A DNA stretch of 31,689 nucleotides. Source: a virus. A model generated the notes under the pieces. It had not been told where the DNA came from. It was given only the letters and a program-made list of their open reading frames with translations, and made no database searches. The first letter of the stretch is position 1. Each line of letters opens with the position of its first letter. Positions 20,743 to 31,469 of this stretch are shown here, piece by piece. The position numbers were made by a program, and so were the translations under genes. The stretch spans positions 1-31,689 of IMG/VR virus record IMGVR_UViG_3300029262_000219. One strand, written 5' to 3'.

Positions 20743-23700
20743 TTAATGAAATCCTGCAGCAGACTCTATGTAATCTAAAGATCCTTGTAGATCCTTTTGA
20801 GTTTGTGATAGACCCGGAAGTGTTTTCAGGGCTTTTACTTCAAATTTATTTCTACCTATATTACTACCATTCTCATACTCCTCAGTAATATCTCCAGCTT
20901 GGTATATTGCAGAAATAATATTTTTTAACGTACCTGAAGATGCTGTTGGTGACATAACAATCTTCATTGCCTCACCAGGCTGTACAAAGAAAAGTAATTC
21001 AGACATTTGTCTTCTTAAAGCATATCGTATTAATAGAGTTTCATCATCATCATCATCCATTGCCGCGTAAGCTAACATAGTTGCGGCAATCATCATTAAT
21101 TCTGCTGTAATCTTTTTAAAATTAGCTTTTTCATGACCTGATAAATCACTAGTACCTTTTTTTATCATCTCCATGTTTAGAGTTTTGATAGCAGGAACTA
21201 AAACTTTAGACATGAATCTCCAAGCAGTAATATAATACCCTTCTCTAATACCTTTTGCGTCTTGAGAATAAAATTGGTCAGCTCTAGTTAAGTCTTTACG
21301 ACTCTTACTTCCAGTCTTAATACCTCTCCATCTACGGAAATAACCTTCTTCAATCCATTTACGTAAGAAGAAAGCTAATTTACCAATAAAATTACGTTGA
21401 GCTGCAGCTTGTAGATCTGAATCATAATTACCGTGTAATTCGCGTACTTTGTATTTAATTAGATTCCTTGTTTCAAGCATTATCTGATTCCTGTCACCAG
21501 TTTTTGAAAATGTAGTTGCGGAAACCTTTTCATTTAATCTCATTTCTACCCCTCCCGTTATCTTGTTAGGTACAAATTCTATCATTTCATTAATAGATGC
21601 AGCTTGCTTTTTATCAGCAACTACATTCCCGTCTTTATCTAAATACTTTCCTTCAGAATTAAGTACTTTAATGTGATTCATTGTAGCGTACATTACGTGA
21701 GATTGCATCATGTGTTCGCCACCTTTTGCAATTGGACGTAAATTATTCATTTTCATTAAAGCTTGACCTCTAGTACTTTCTTCAAATGGGTTATCAAGAT
21801 ATTCTTTACCTCCCATTACGTTAAACGCACTAAGAAACATGTTGGTCCTAGATTTGTCCACATTTGTTCCCATGTCATTCATTACGTTACCCATATCTTT
21901 TAGGTAAATGTACTCAGCTTTCATTAAATCTTTATTGTTAAAATGCTCACCTCCAAATGCCTCTATCCTGTTATTGATACGAGCCATACTTGCGTTCACA
22001 ATACTGTTAGGTAAATTAAATAACAAAGCAGTCATACCTGAAAACTTTAACCAAGTTTTAGTAAGTTGATTTATATCTTTTTCCTTACCTAATACTTTAA
22101 TAGTACCAGCATCTACACTTTTTATGTCGTACATTCTACTTACAAGTACATCTAAAGCTCTTGCCGCGTCATTAGATAATCCATTTCTTGGATCTTTATA
22201 AAGTGCAACTTCATCTTTTCCTTCTGGAGTCATGTGTATTTTGCGTAATTTTCCCATATTTGCGGTATCTGGAACTTTTCTAGTTTTCATTACCTCTAAT
22301 ATAATCTTGAATGTAAGCTCAGCCTCTTTCTTTTTAGCATAGTTTTCTGACGCAACAGCATTCATTAGTGTTATTGTGTGCAAATCAAAAGATTGTTCAT
22401 TAGATTTAATCTTTTTCCTAAACGGAATAGCAACACTTAACTTTTCTTGATTAGCAACATCTGCGTAAACTCTTTTAAAAGAATCAGACAAACCTGAATT
22501 AGTAGCATCTTGAGTTTCAAAATCATCTTTTTGCTTTTGACTAATTTCAGAAAGTTTTTGCTTGGCAGCGCTAACAAAATTACCTTCAAGAACTCTCTGT
22601 GTATCAGTTTTTAATATTCCTGGCAGTCTTATCCATTCTTGACTAAATGACTGAGAAACTAAAGAGTTATGTCCTTTTGTCTTCTCATCACCTTTTTTAA
22701 TTTTATCTTTTAACCACGTAAGATGATCTTTTTTCTTTTCAGATAAAGAATTGTAATCTTCATTAATCCACTTCTTTTCAGGTAAAACACTTGGTTCATT
22801 TCTTCCATCGACTTCAACCGTAGTAGTGTTAGCATCAATCCATACCTCATATTCAGATCTTGCAATAGCTTGAGATGTAGGCATGTGTACTCTTTCTCCT
22901 TGCAACTCGTATGATATTTGAACAGAATTACCATCACTATCTGTCTCGACTCTGTATTTAATACCTTTACCAAATCTAAGTAGTCTTCTATGAGTCTTGC
23001 CATCTTCATCTTGTATCTCATAATTTAAAGCTTTTCCCGTAACCTTTATGTCTCCATAAACTTCATCTGCAGCTTCTCTATCGAATGATCTTTTAATATA
23101 CTTATCTTTCTCTTCTAAGAACTCCGGCATGTACTGTGAGGCATAATATGACTGTCCTGAAGCTGATACAGAAATCATACCTTCGTACTTGTTTTTTTGG
23201 TTTAAAGAATTAGTGTCTTTATCTGAAGAATCACTAAGATCTCTAAAGTTTTTGTTGTCAAAATCAAACTCTCTAGCTTCATTAAGTGCAAATTCAGATA
23301 TTGCTCTTTCTACTTTATCAACCAATGTTGAAAGCACCTGTATATCTGCAGAATTTGCATTCTTTTCTGACCACATCACGGCAGCCATCTTGCTTATATC
23401 AGAAATAGATTCTTCAGCATTCTTAAGTGCCTCTCTATATCCTTCATCTTTAATTATATCTTTGTATTCTAGAAGTTTCTCCATAACATATTGATCCACA
23501 CTAACTCCTGATGCTGATAATTCAAGATCATTGTATTCTTTCTCAAACTTAGTAGTATACTCAAATGTTAATCTATTGTTATTCTCTGACATATACTCAG
23601 CGTAGCTTTCTCGAGCATAATTTAGTAGCTTAATTTCTAAATCAGATCTATTACCCTGTATCTTTTTTATTTTTGCTGAAAATAATTTAGCTTCTGCAGG

Positions 23701-24816
23701 AGTAATTTCACCATCATCTTCAAGACTCATTACTAATGACTGAATATCATTAATAGTGCTAAAACTTTGATTCCACTCAATACTAGCTAAAACTTTTTTG
23801 TCACTAAGTTCATTTAATGCTTTCTTCTTGTCGTAATTAATTCTTACTTGATCAACTTCTCCTCCTACCCATTCAATATATTTAGCAAGACCTAGTTTTC
23901 TGTCAGCTTTATCAAGCTTCTCTAACTCTTTCTTTAGCTCAGAAATAGACTCAAATCTAGTTGTTCTATCCTCGCTACTTAAAGCTTCTTTAATTTTTTT
24001 CTGAACAGTGTCGGGTCTGTACTCATTATGTACATTATTTACTCTCGCTAATACCTCATTATAAATACGCTGCAAAGACTGTACTGATGTGGATTCATCA
24101 GTAGAACTCTTAGTTTCTTTTTCGCCCCGTAACTCTTGGGACTCAATACTAGCATTGGCCATTAAATTATTCTTTCTAACAGAATTATTTAATAGTTCTT
24201 TTGTTAACTCAGTTACTTCATCTCTATTTAAACCTAAAGATCTTTGAATAAAGCTAAAAAACCAACTTTTAATAGAAGCCCATGTTGATGCATCGCTAGG
24301 ATTATCCCATATTTCTGCACCTTTTCTACCTATTGCCGTTGTAATAAGTTCTTTTGCAAACATCTCTTCACTTAGATCTGGATACAAAGCTTTTATCTCA
24401 GCTTCCAATTCAGTACCTTGGAGTTGCTCTAAAGCTCTCTTTAGTCTAGGATTTTCAATTCCATTGGGGAAGGAATCAATAAAAATATGTCCGAACTCAT
24501 GGATTGCAGTTGTCGAGAATAATTGCTTAGGATTAATTAATATTACAGGCTTACCTGCTTTTTTAACTCTAGGATCACCTTTACCAAGTACCCTAGAACT
24601 ATTTACCGTTGAATCCATGATTACTTCTACATTCATAGATTCCTGAAGTCTCTTGACTTTGGCTTTGAATACACTTAATTCTTCTATTGTATAATTTCCT
24701 GAAGGTCTTTCTTCTTGAACACCATACTTTTCTCTAATTGCAGAATCATTAGACAGAACTTTAATAAGTCCTGCCTCTGAATAATCCTTGCCTTTGTAAT
24801 TAAATTTACAGCTCAT
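20743..24816 (-). CDS. Giant zincin-like metallopeptidase-domain virion protein
   Basis: The 1357-residue protein begins MSCKFNYKGKDYSEAGLIKV. An HEFGH zinc-binding helix (His106, Glu107, His110) follows, then EEMFAKELITTAIGRKG, which may hold the third ligand. These are signs of a zincin-like peptidase. The long middle is helical and coiled-coil-rich. Residues about 1235-1253 (ITAELMMIAATMLAYAAM) are hydrophobic and may cross a membrane, followed by DDDDDE. crAss-like phages carry such a giant protein next to the virion RNA polymerase. Established knowledge places these proteins in the virion, probably ejected into the cell; the peptidase could process its neighbours or act on the host envelope, which is inference. 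The start lies 12 bases after the polymerase stop. Confidence 0.82.
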   Translation of the reverse strand: MSCKFNYKGKDYSEAGLIKVLSNDSAIREKYGVQEERPSGNYTIEELSVFKAKVKRLQESMNVEVIMDSTVNSSRVLGKGDPRVKKAGKPVILINPKQLFSTTAIHEFGHIFIDSFPNGIENPRLKRALEQLQGTELEAEIKALYPDLSEEMFAKELITTAIGRKGAEIWDNPSDASTWASIKSWFFSFIQRSLGLNRDEVTELTKELLNNSVRKNNLMANASIESQELRGEKETKSSTDESTSVQSLQRIYNEVLARVNNVHNEYRPDTVQKKIKEALSSEDRTTRFESISELKKELEKLDKADRKLGLAKYIEWVGGEVDQVRINYDKKKALNELSDKKVLASIEWNQSFSTINDIQSLVMSLEDDGEITPAEAKLFSAKIKKIQGNRSDLEIKLLNYARESYAEYMSENNNRLTFEYTTKFEKEYNDLELSASGVSVDQYVMEKLLEYKDIIKDEGYREALKNAEESISDISKMAAVMWSEKNANSADIQVLSTLVDKVERAISEFALNEAREFDFDNKNFRDLSDSSDKDTNSLNQKNKYEGMISVSASGQSYYASQYMPEFLEEKDKYIKRSFDREAADEVYGDIKVTGKALNYEIQDEDGKTHRRLLRFGKGIKYRVETDSDGNSVQISYELQGERVHMPTSQAIARSEYEVWIDANTTTVEVDGRNEPSVLPEKKWINEDYNSLSEKKKDHLTWLKDKIKKGDEKTKGHNSLVSQSFSQEWIRLPGILKTDTQRVLEGNFVSAAKQKLSEISQKQKDDFETQDATNSGLSDSFKRVYADVANQEKLSVAIPFRKKIKSNEQSFDLHTITLMNAVASENYAKKKEAELTFKIILEVMKTRKVPDTANMGKLRKIHMTPEGKDEVALYKDPRNGLSNDAARALDVLVSRMYDIKSVDAGTIKVLGKEKDINQLTKTWLKFSGMTALLFNLPNSIVNASMARINNRIEAFGGEHFNNKDLMKAEYIYLKDMGNVMNDMGTNVDKSRTNMFLSAFNVMGGKEYLDNPFEESTRGQALMKMNNLRPIAKGGEHMMQSHVMYATMNHIKVLNSEGKYLDKDGNVVADKKQAASINEMIEFVPNKITGGVEMRLNEKVSATTFSKTGDRNQIMLETRNLIKYKVRELHGNYDSDLQAAAQRNFIGKLAFFLRKWIEEGYFRRWRGIKTGSKSRKDLTRADQFYSQDAKGIREGYYITAWRFMSKVLVPAIKTLNMEMIKKGTSDLSGHEKANFKKITAELMMIAATMLAYAAMDDDDDETLLIRYALRRQMSELLFFVQPGEAMKIVMSPTASSGTLKNIISAIYQAGDITEEYENGSNIGRNKFEVKALKTLPGLSQTQKDLQGSLDYIESAAGFH

Positions 24817-24828
24817 TGTAATTTGTTT

Positions 24829-27800
24829 TTATTGCTTACCTGAAGGGCAATCTTTTTTAGTTATATTTTCTTCTTTGATAATATTTTTCAACATGTCTGG
24901 GGTAATTTCAAATGATGGACCATCATACTCTTCTTCCTCAATATCAGAAATTTCATCCTCTGCATTTTCAATGTCTGAAAGAGTATCTGGTAATTCCTGA
25001 GAATCATCAATAAACATCTCATTAGCTTTTAATTCTTTTCTAATTTTATTAATAGCCATAAGCTCAGCACCATTAAGATTATTATCTTCTAATATAGAGC
25101 TTTCTATTTTCTTTTCATAAGAATATTCAAAAACTTTATTTTTACCTGCTTTAAGCCCAAGTCTAAATGTTCTTTCGTATGCTGGTAAATAATCATTATC
25201 AGCATCTTCTGTGAAGCTTTCTGATTTTTTAAAGAAACCAATTGTACCGTCATCAAGTTTAACTGTAACAAATTCAGGTGTATCTGGATAAGCAACACCC
25301 ATTTTAAACTTTTGGTATTTATCAAGAAGTTTTTTAGTTCCAATAAATCCATAATTCATATCAGATCCTTCTACTATAGGCTCTATGTCTGAGTCATTTA
25401 ATCTAGGTACAACTTCAGTATTATTAGACTCATGTCTAGCGAATTGATCAAAGAAAACACTCCCAGGAATATCATCTATTCTTTGAAAAAATGAATTAGT
25501 TTCCGCGTTTATACCTTCATCTCTCAATATTTCATGAGGAATGTGAGTAAAAAATTGGTTTAAATTCTGTTGAAATCCTGATTGAGTATAAGAATATCTT
25601 ACCAAATTAACGGCTAAATTTTTAGTTTTTTCATTCTTATAAAGATCTATCCAAGCTCTGTATATATCGTTTTGATATTCAGCAGGCTTGTCTTTACCAT
25701 TAATTCCAATGAAATCAAATCCATTGACCATATTAATTTCTAATTCCTGAATAAGGAAATTAGGCTTATAGATTTTTTTATTATCCGCTAATGCTTTAAG
25801 TCTTTGACTTTCTCTTAACTCAGAAACTTGTTTTGGTATTTTTTCAAATAGCTTTTCAAAGTTACTTCTATTCTTTTTTAGTAACTCAGTTCTTGACATC
25901 AAGTAAGTATAAACACCTTTATCTACTGCTGCTCCAAGTTTTTTTGAAACAATATACTCTTCTTTAGTCATCATGTTAGACGCGTGATCCATAACATCTT
26001 GCATTGCACTAGTTGCTGATAACATTATATTGCTACTAGTCAATACTGAATTTGTGAAATCTAAAGCTTTAGCTTTGTATGTTCCTAACGCTGTACCATC
26101 GTATTTAGACATGTAGTTATTTACGAACCCAACATGCTCAACTTTGTTAATTTTATTAGAAGCTATATGCATTTCTATTGGAGATCCACCAGCACCTCTT
26201 GTGTCAATCTTAGCAGAAAGCAAAGCGTCAGTCCATTGAGCTGATTTCTTTTCGTGAAATTCAAATGCATTTAATACCACGGAGTCTACAAAAGTTTTTC
26301 TAACTCCTTTTACACTTTGTTCCATGTCGCTTTTTGAAATTGTTCTTAGTTTTTTTTGAGATCCTTCAATATTTTTTATATCGTATTTATTTCTAAGATA
26401 TTCATAAGGATTTACATACTTAACTTTACCATCAACAACTATGGTTAATGGAGTTCCAGTAATACTGTCTACTCTTTTCTTTAAAGCAACAAGTTCTTTT
26501 AATATTGGTTGACCAATATATCTATTTATATCTTCCATAGAGCCACCTGCTCTAATAAGCATGAATGTAACATTAGCTGTAACATCATTGTGGTTTCCTC
26601 TTGTAATGTATGGATCTTTTGCTATATCAACATACGCGTTCAAAAATGCTGACAATGTTGATACTACACTATGCTTGTTGCCGTTAGGCACATCCATTTT
26701 TGTAATGCTCTTATTCTTTCCTACTTTTATTGCTTCTCCAAATCCTAAGTCGCTATTAACTGATATTTCTAAAGATTGATTAGCTACGTGATCAACTAAT
26801 TGATTAGCAGTTAATGCAACACCCATTTTACCAGACATGTAATTCATCTTAGTTTTTAACTGCGTAATAGGTGAGAATAAATCTAAATTCTTATCTTTTG
26901 GCTTAGGGTGCAAGTTTTCGATATCTTCTTTAAGAAATAATCCATCAATAGAAGTCATCATGTTATCATAAGTATGATCACTCTGAAGTACATCTGAATA
27001 AAGCTTTAATACGTTATTTTGAGCAATTAGTTTATCCGCTTTAGCTTTTTGCTTACTTGGAAGAAACTTCTTATTCTCATCACTAATCATTTCAAATTCC
27101 TTAGACTTTTTATTATACATAAGGTTTGGTGCCATTATGTACATCTTATCAATATCAAAATCTGATCCTGTCTTAGCTGGAATACCATCGTATCCTATGA
27201 TACTATCACCCATTGTAGAAGGTAATACTGCAACTATTTCAAGTGTATCATTTGATGACATACCTTGATTAGGTATTCTGTATCCAACAAGCTCTCTTAC
27301 TTTAGGATCCTTGAATGCTTTCTTCCAATCTGCTGGAGTCATAGTATTTACATCTACACCTGCATCTCTACCTGCATCTCTAAGTAATTTAACAGCTAAA
27401 GTATGAGGTATCATTACTTGACCTGGAAGAGTCTGACCATCTGGCCCTTGCGTTGGAGGTTGTAATCCTTTACCATCATAGTTGTCTGAGATTATTTTAA
27501 TACTAGAATCTTCTAGATCAGCCTTAAGCTTCTTTATAGCAACATTATCTTCCTTGCTTAAAGGATCTACACCTTGAGTATATAGCTCTGCTTTTTCTTT
27601 ACCATACTTACCTACTAAGTAATCATACTCAGCGTCAAGTAGGTCAGATTCACTGACACCAACTTCCTCTAATCCAAATGGTGATACTTGAATAAACGAG
27701 CCACCTTCAGTAGCAATTTTAGTCATGGCTCTGTTAAATACAGACATTAAGATGCTGTCAATTCTACCTTTAATCTGTGGTATTGCATCAATAGGAGTTC

Positions 27801-30800
27801 CTTTTTCAAGTGCTGTAATAATATTCTCATTAGCACCTCTTGATCTAAATTCTGCAATTAATACATCATAAATTGGATCCTTGTCAGTAATCTTGTTATC
27901 GACAATTCCTAATTTAGCAGAAACCTCATCAGCACCTATCTCAATTAATTTAGAAATTGCATCATGGATTCGTTGTAGTAACTCTGAACCATCTATCTTG
28001 TCTACTTCTCCCGATACTTTGTACTTTAAATCTAGTTTTAGATCTTCAAGAATATTTTTTTGTATTTGAGATCCTAAATTAGTTTCATGCATTGTCTTGA
28101 TAGGAAGATCTTGTTGAAGCTTCCATCCCCTATTAGACAAAGTATTTGTATTTAGTTTAAAATTAGGATCCATATCAGTTGTACCCTCTTTATTAATCCT
28201 AGTTGGTGCAATAGCTCCTACTTTGACTCCATCAATAGTAATTACCTCATGAACTTCATCAGAAGCTTTTTTTATGTAATTTCCATCTCTGTCGTGAGTC
28301 ATTCTTTTTAACAACTTTGCCATTGGAGTATTTTTTACCATGCTTGGAATAAGCACAGCTTGAGAGTACTTTAAGTATGTTGGAATACCTTTGTTTATTT
28401 CAAAGTAAACACCTTTAAGTGGTTGGGCTGCAAGTTTCATTTCAGAATCTTTTAACTGATTTCCATTTTGCATCTTCTTAAATACCTCTGCATGAGCGTC
28501 ACTCCATTGACCTAATCTCTGTTTAATGAATTTCCATCTACGAGGAGTAATCCATGCTTGAGCATCAGTAGTGTTTACGTCACTAGTTCCTTTCTTTTTC
28601 TTGCCGTTCTTATCGTATCTAGCTCCGTAAGCATCAGCAATAGACTTATCAGTCAAAGAGTCTCTTATTTGTTGAAGATACTTAGAAGCAACCTCAACGC
28701 CCTCAACAACTGCAACATTGAATTTCATGTCATCAGCAGAATCTAAAGCTAATTGTAATCCATCAGTATATGTTGCTGGTATTCTTTTAATTAAATCCGC
28801 GTTATTTTTAAAGTAAGCTGGATCTCCAGAAAATAGCTTTGTATATTCAATAGAAGAAACAAGTCCATTAACTAAATAATCACCCGCAATAGCTGCTAAT
28901 CCACCTTCATCTTTGTAATGAGCAATTAATTTGCTATTCATTTGAGATGTTTTAGAAAGCTCTTTAACTTCTTTATAAGTATCATTTAATCTTTCTTTTA
29001 ATGATGCTTCAACAGCTAATCTTACTTCATTCCTTTGACTATCACTGAATCCGTGCACACCATTGGAAGACAATGGCATATTAGTTTTAGGATCATATAG
29101 AATAGCTTTTAATGAATCTGAAGCTGTATCAAAACTAAATTCGGGAAAAAGTTGTGATTTTAATCCATTCTTTGCTCCAATATGATAGTGTTGAACTTTT
29201 TTATGTTCCGGAAGAGTTTCTATATCATTGGCAACATCTTTCATTCTGTTGTATTCAGATTCAAAATACTTTACAAAAATATCAACAGTTCTTTGCGGTA
29301 TTAATAATTTTCCTTTCGAATCTTTATCACCAGATATTAAAGAATCTACAAATTCAAATCCTTTGAACTCTACTCTTCTTGATTTATCTGCAGCAATAAT
29401 TGTAGGAAAGTACGAAGTCTGACCTATTTTTTTACCTAGTAATTTTGTTATATTATCATTTAATTGATCAGCTAATGAAATACTTACATTATCAACACCA
29501 TCATCTTTACCTTTAGAAGTAAATGAACTGGCCAATCCATGCTCAAATGCATCTAGTCTTTCTTGAGATCTTTTTAATCTCTCTTTTTTGTTGTGCTCAC
29601 TTTGTTCTTGCCCAAATACATCGCGAGTTTTGTAGCCAAGCAAATACTTTATCCACCTGGAACTACCATTTATTGGATCAGAAGCTAATGCCTCAAGCCC
29701 ACTTAAATCTTTTTTCCATTCAGAAATTTTATTCGATATGAATGTAGGGTTTGCATACGCAAAGTAAGTCTTACCTCCAGACGCAAGTATGCTAGATTCT
29801 GCAATATCTAACTCCCTCATTGCAGATGCCTTAGCTAACATTTTAACCATAGACTGAGTTCTGAAAGGATTTAGAAACGCACCATCTTTAATGAAGGGTT
29901 TACCTGCACCTTTTTTGTCAACTGCAGTTATATCTCCATTGATCATGTGTCCGATACCAACAAATAAATCTTTAATTGTGTTAAATTCATTTTCAGTACC
30001 TCCACCTAGCATTATAAGAGCATTGATATCAGAATCCATTAATCCAAATACACCTAAGTTTCTTAACTGCTGGAATAATTTAGGAACAATCTCCTCATAA
30101 ACTTCATTCTCTAAGCTCCTATCTCCATTGGCTTGGCCAATACCTTCTCTGAATTTTGTGTATAATACTGAAACTGCAGTTCCTATGAAATTTATTTCTT
30201 TTAAATTTTCAATAGAAAGATTAGCTTGTCCCCCTCCTAACCATTTTCCTCTAAATCTGTATCCCCATCTGTCAAGTATCTGACTTTCTCTACTATTTGT
30301 TGCAGTAGCATTTATAACTGTATATGCTGAAGAATCTTGATTGAACTCAGTAACATAAAAATTTACGTTAGTTTTATTAAATGCTTGTACAAATTCATAT
30401 ACTTTAAATCTACCAACACCATTGTCATTGTTCATTGTATCTAACTTCTCCGCAAGATCATAAGCCCAAGGTTTAACAGTCTTTAATTTTTCAATAACCT
30501 CCCTCATTTGCTTATACGTAGAAACCACTCCTCCTTCAGTACCGCCGGTTGTAACTATATCTGACAATAAAGGTTGTAGTGTTTGCCAAACTTGATTGAA
30601 ATCTTCAAATACAGGTGTTTTTAAAAAACCTGATCTTTTTATTTTTAATACTTGATTTGAACTGTTTGGATCTGATGATTTTACTAATCTCTTAGAAACT
30701 AATTGAGATAAGAATATTTTAGTGTTTATTGTGGCAGATTCTTTTGCATTCACAGTAATAGATTCAATCATGTTTAATCCACCACCTTTCTCTTCTTCTT

Positions 30801-31452
30801 TTACTTCTCCCTTAACATTTCCCTCTGCATCAATAATTTTTTCTTGGTAGTTTTGGCCTAATGCAGCTAACTTAAAAACAAGTTCATCTTTGAACTCATG
30901 CTTGTATAACTCAACAAGTTCAATTCTTTTTGTACCAATTTTAGCTTTTTCTTTAGGTAAGGTTGATAACTGTTGCTTGTAACTTTCAATTGATCTTTCT
31001 ATGCTAGATAATAAAGCTCTCTTTGATTTGTCTTTAGCATCTCCATCATTGAATGCCTGAGGGCCTCCTTCTTTATCGAATCTGTATAAGAAATGTTTAG
31101 ATACATCTTTAATTTCTTGAGGCGAGAAAGCATCTCTAAGCGGCGTTAAAGAGTTGACAGGAATCTTAGTCCCATCAACATCTTTAAAGTACCACTTGTT
31201 AGAGTTTTTTTTGTTGTATAATTTTGGCTCACCTTTATCAGTGACTTCTCCAATTTTTGCTAATAAACCATTAGCATCTCTGATACCTTTATAGTTTTTT
31301 TTCCAATCACCGAAAACTTTTCCAAAATCATTACCCAAAACCTTACTATACAGTAAGTCCGCTTTGTGCTGATCATTGAAAATTTCTAGTAATTGAGCGT
31401 GTAGTACGGATTTTTCCCCAGCTACCTCGTTCATTACGTTGCAAACTTCCAT
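24829..31452 (-). CDS. Giant virion-type RNA polymerase of crAss-like phages
   Basis: The 2207-residue single-chain RNA polymerase has the diagnostic region GYRIPNQG (about 1391) followed by AKTGSDFDIDKMYIMAPN. Asp1431, Asp1433 and Asp1435 of DFDID hold the catalytic magnesium in a double-psi beta-barrel. This matches Cellulophaga phage phi14:2 gp66, which is of similar size, relates to YonO and to cellular polymerases, and is packaged in the virion to transcribe early genes. The N-terminus (MEVCNVMNEVAGEKSVLHAQ) resembles the starts of other large crAss-like virion proteins. The C-terminus is acidic (DEISDIEEEEYDG) and ends KKDCPSGKQ. The plus-strand ORFs inside it are shadows. No frameshift was seen. 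Confidence 0.92.
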   Translation of the reverse strand: MEVCNVMNEVAGEKSVLHAQLLEIFNDQHKADLLYSKVLGNDFGKVFGDWKKNYKGIRDANGLLAKIGEVTDKGEPKLYNKKNSNKWYFKDVDGTKIPVNSLTPLRDAFSPQEIKDVSKHFLYRFDKEGGPQAFNDGDAKDKSKRALLSSIERSIESYKQQLSTLPKEKAKIGTKRIELVELYKHEFKDELVFKLAALGQNYQEKIIDAEGNVKGEVKEEEKGGGLNMIESITVNAKESATINTKIFLSQLVSKRLVKSSDPNSSNQVLKIKRSGFLKTPVFEDFNQVWQTLQPLLSDIVTTGGTEGGVVSTYKQMREVIEKLKTVKPWAYDLAEKLDTMNNDNGVGRFKVYEFVQAFNKTNVNFYVTEFNQDSSAYTVINATATNSRESQILDRWGYRFRGKWLGGGQANLSIENLKEINFIGTAVSVLYTKFREGIGQANGDRSLENEVYEEIVPKLFQQLRNLGVFGLMDSDINALIMLGGGTENEFNTIKDLFVGIGHMINGDITAVDKKGAGKPFIKDGAFLNPFRTQSMVKMLAKASAMRELDIAESSILASGGKTYFAYANPTFISNKISEWKKDLSGLEALASDPINGSSRWIKYLLGYKTRDVFGQEQSEHNKKERLKRSQERLDAFEHGLASSFTSKGKDDGVDNVSISLADQLNDNITKLLGKKIGQTSYFPTIIAADKSRRVEFKGFEFVDSLISGDKDSKGKLLIPQRTVDIFVKYFESEYNRMKDVANDIETLPEHKKVQHYHIGAKNGLKSQLFPEFSFDTASDSLKAILYDPKTNMPLSSNGVHGFSDSQRNEVRLAVEASLKERLNDTYKEVKELSKTSQMNSKLIAHYKDEGGLAAIAGDYLVNGLVSSIEYTKLFSGDPAYFKNNADLIKRIPATYTDGLQLALDSADDMKFNVAVVEGVEVASKYLQQIRDSLTDKSIADAYGARYDKNGKKKKGTSDVNTTDAQAWITPRRWKFIKQRLGQWSDAHAEVFKKMQNGNQLKDSEMKLAAQPLKGVYFEINKGIPTYLKYSQAVLIPSMVKNTPMAKLLKRMTHDRDGNYIKKASDEVHEVITIDGVKVGAIAPTRINKEGTTDMDPNFKLNTNTLSNRGWKLQQDLPIKTMHETNLGSQIQKNILEDLKLDLKYKVSGEVDKIDGSELLQRIHDAISKLIEIGADEVSAKLGIVDNKITDKDPIYDVLIAEFRSRGANENIITALEKGTPIDAIPQIKGRIDSILMSVFNRAMTKIATEGGSFIQVSPFGLEEVGVSESDLLDAEYDYLVGKYGKEKAELYTQGVDPLSKEDNVAIKKLKADLEDSSIKIISDNYDGKGLQPPTQGPDGQTLPGQVMIPHTLAVKLLRDAGRDAGVDVNTMTPADWKKAFKDPKVRELVGYRIPNQGMSSNDTLEIVAVLPSTMGDSIIGYDGIPAKTGSDFDIDKMYIMAPNLMYNKKSKEFEMISDENKKFLPSKQKAKADKLIAQNNVLKLYSDVLQSDHTYDNMMTSIDGLFLKEDIENLHPKPKDKNLDLFSPITQLKTKMNYMSGKMGVALTANQLVDHVANQSLEISVNSDLGFGEAIKVGKNKSITKMDVPNGNKHSVVSTLSAFLNAYVDIAKDPYITRGNHNDVTANVTFMLIRAGGSMEDINRYIGQPILKELVALKKRVDSITGTPLTIVVDGKVKYVNPYEYLRNKYDIKNIEGSQKKLRTISKSDMEQSVKGVRKTFVDSVVLNAFEFHEKKSAQWTDALLSAKIDTRGAGGSPIEMHIASNKINKVEHVGFVNNYMSKYDGTALGTYKAKALDFTNSVLTSSNIMLSATSAMQDVMDHASNMMTKEEYIVSKKLGAAVDKGVYTYLMSRTELLKKNRSNFEKLFEKIPKQVSELRESQRLKALADNKKIYKPNFLIQELEINMVNGFDFIGINGKDKPAEYQNDIYRAWIDLYKNEKTKNLAVNLVRYSYTQSGFQQNLNQFFTHIPHEILRDEGINAETNSFFQRIDDIPGSVFFDQFARHESNNTEVVPRLNDSDIEPIVEGSDMNYGFIGTKKLLDKYQKFKMGVAYPDTPEFVTVKLDDGTIGFFKKSESFTEDADNDYLPAYERTFRLGLKAGKNKVFEYSYEKKIESSILEDNNLNGAELMAINKIRKELKANEMFIDDSQELPDTLSDIENAEDEISDIEEEEYDGPSFEITPDMLKNIIKEENITKKDCPSGKQ

Positions 31453-31469
31453 TATGTATATTTATTTAT

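Noticed and set aside
22710-30100. Several 60-100 codon ORFs opposite or out of frame with the two giants
   Set aside because: They lie entirely inside strongly supported coding sequence, have no leaders and have low-quality composition.
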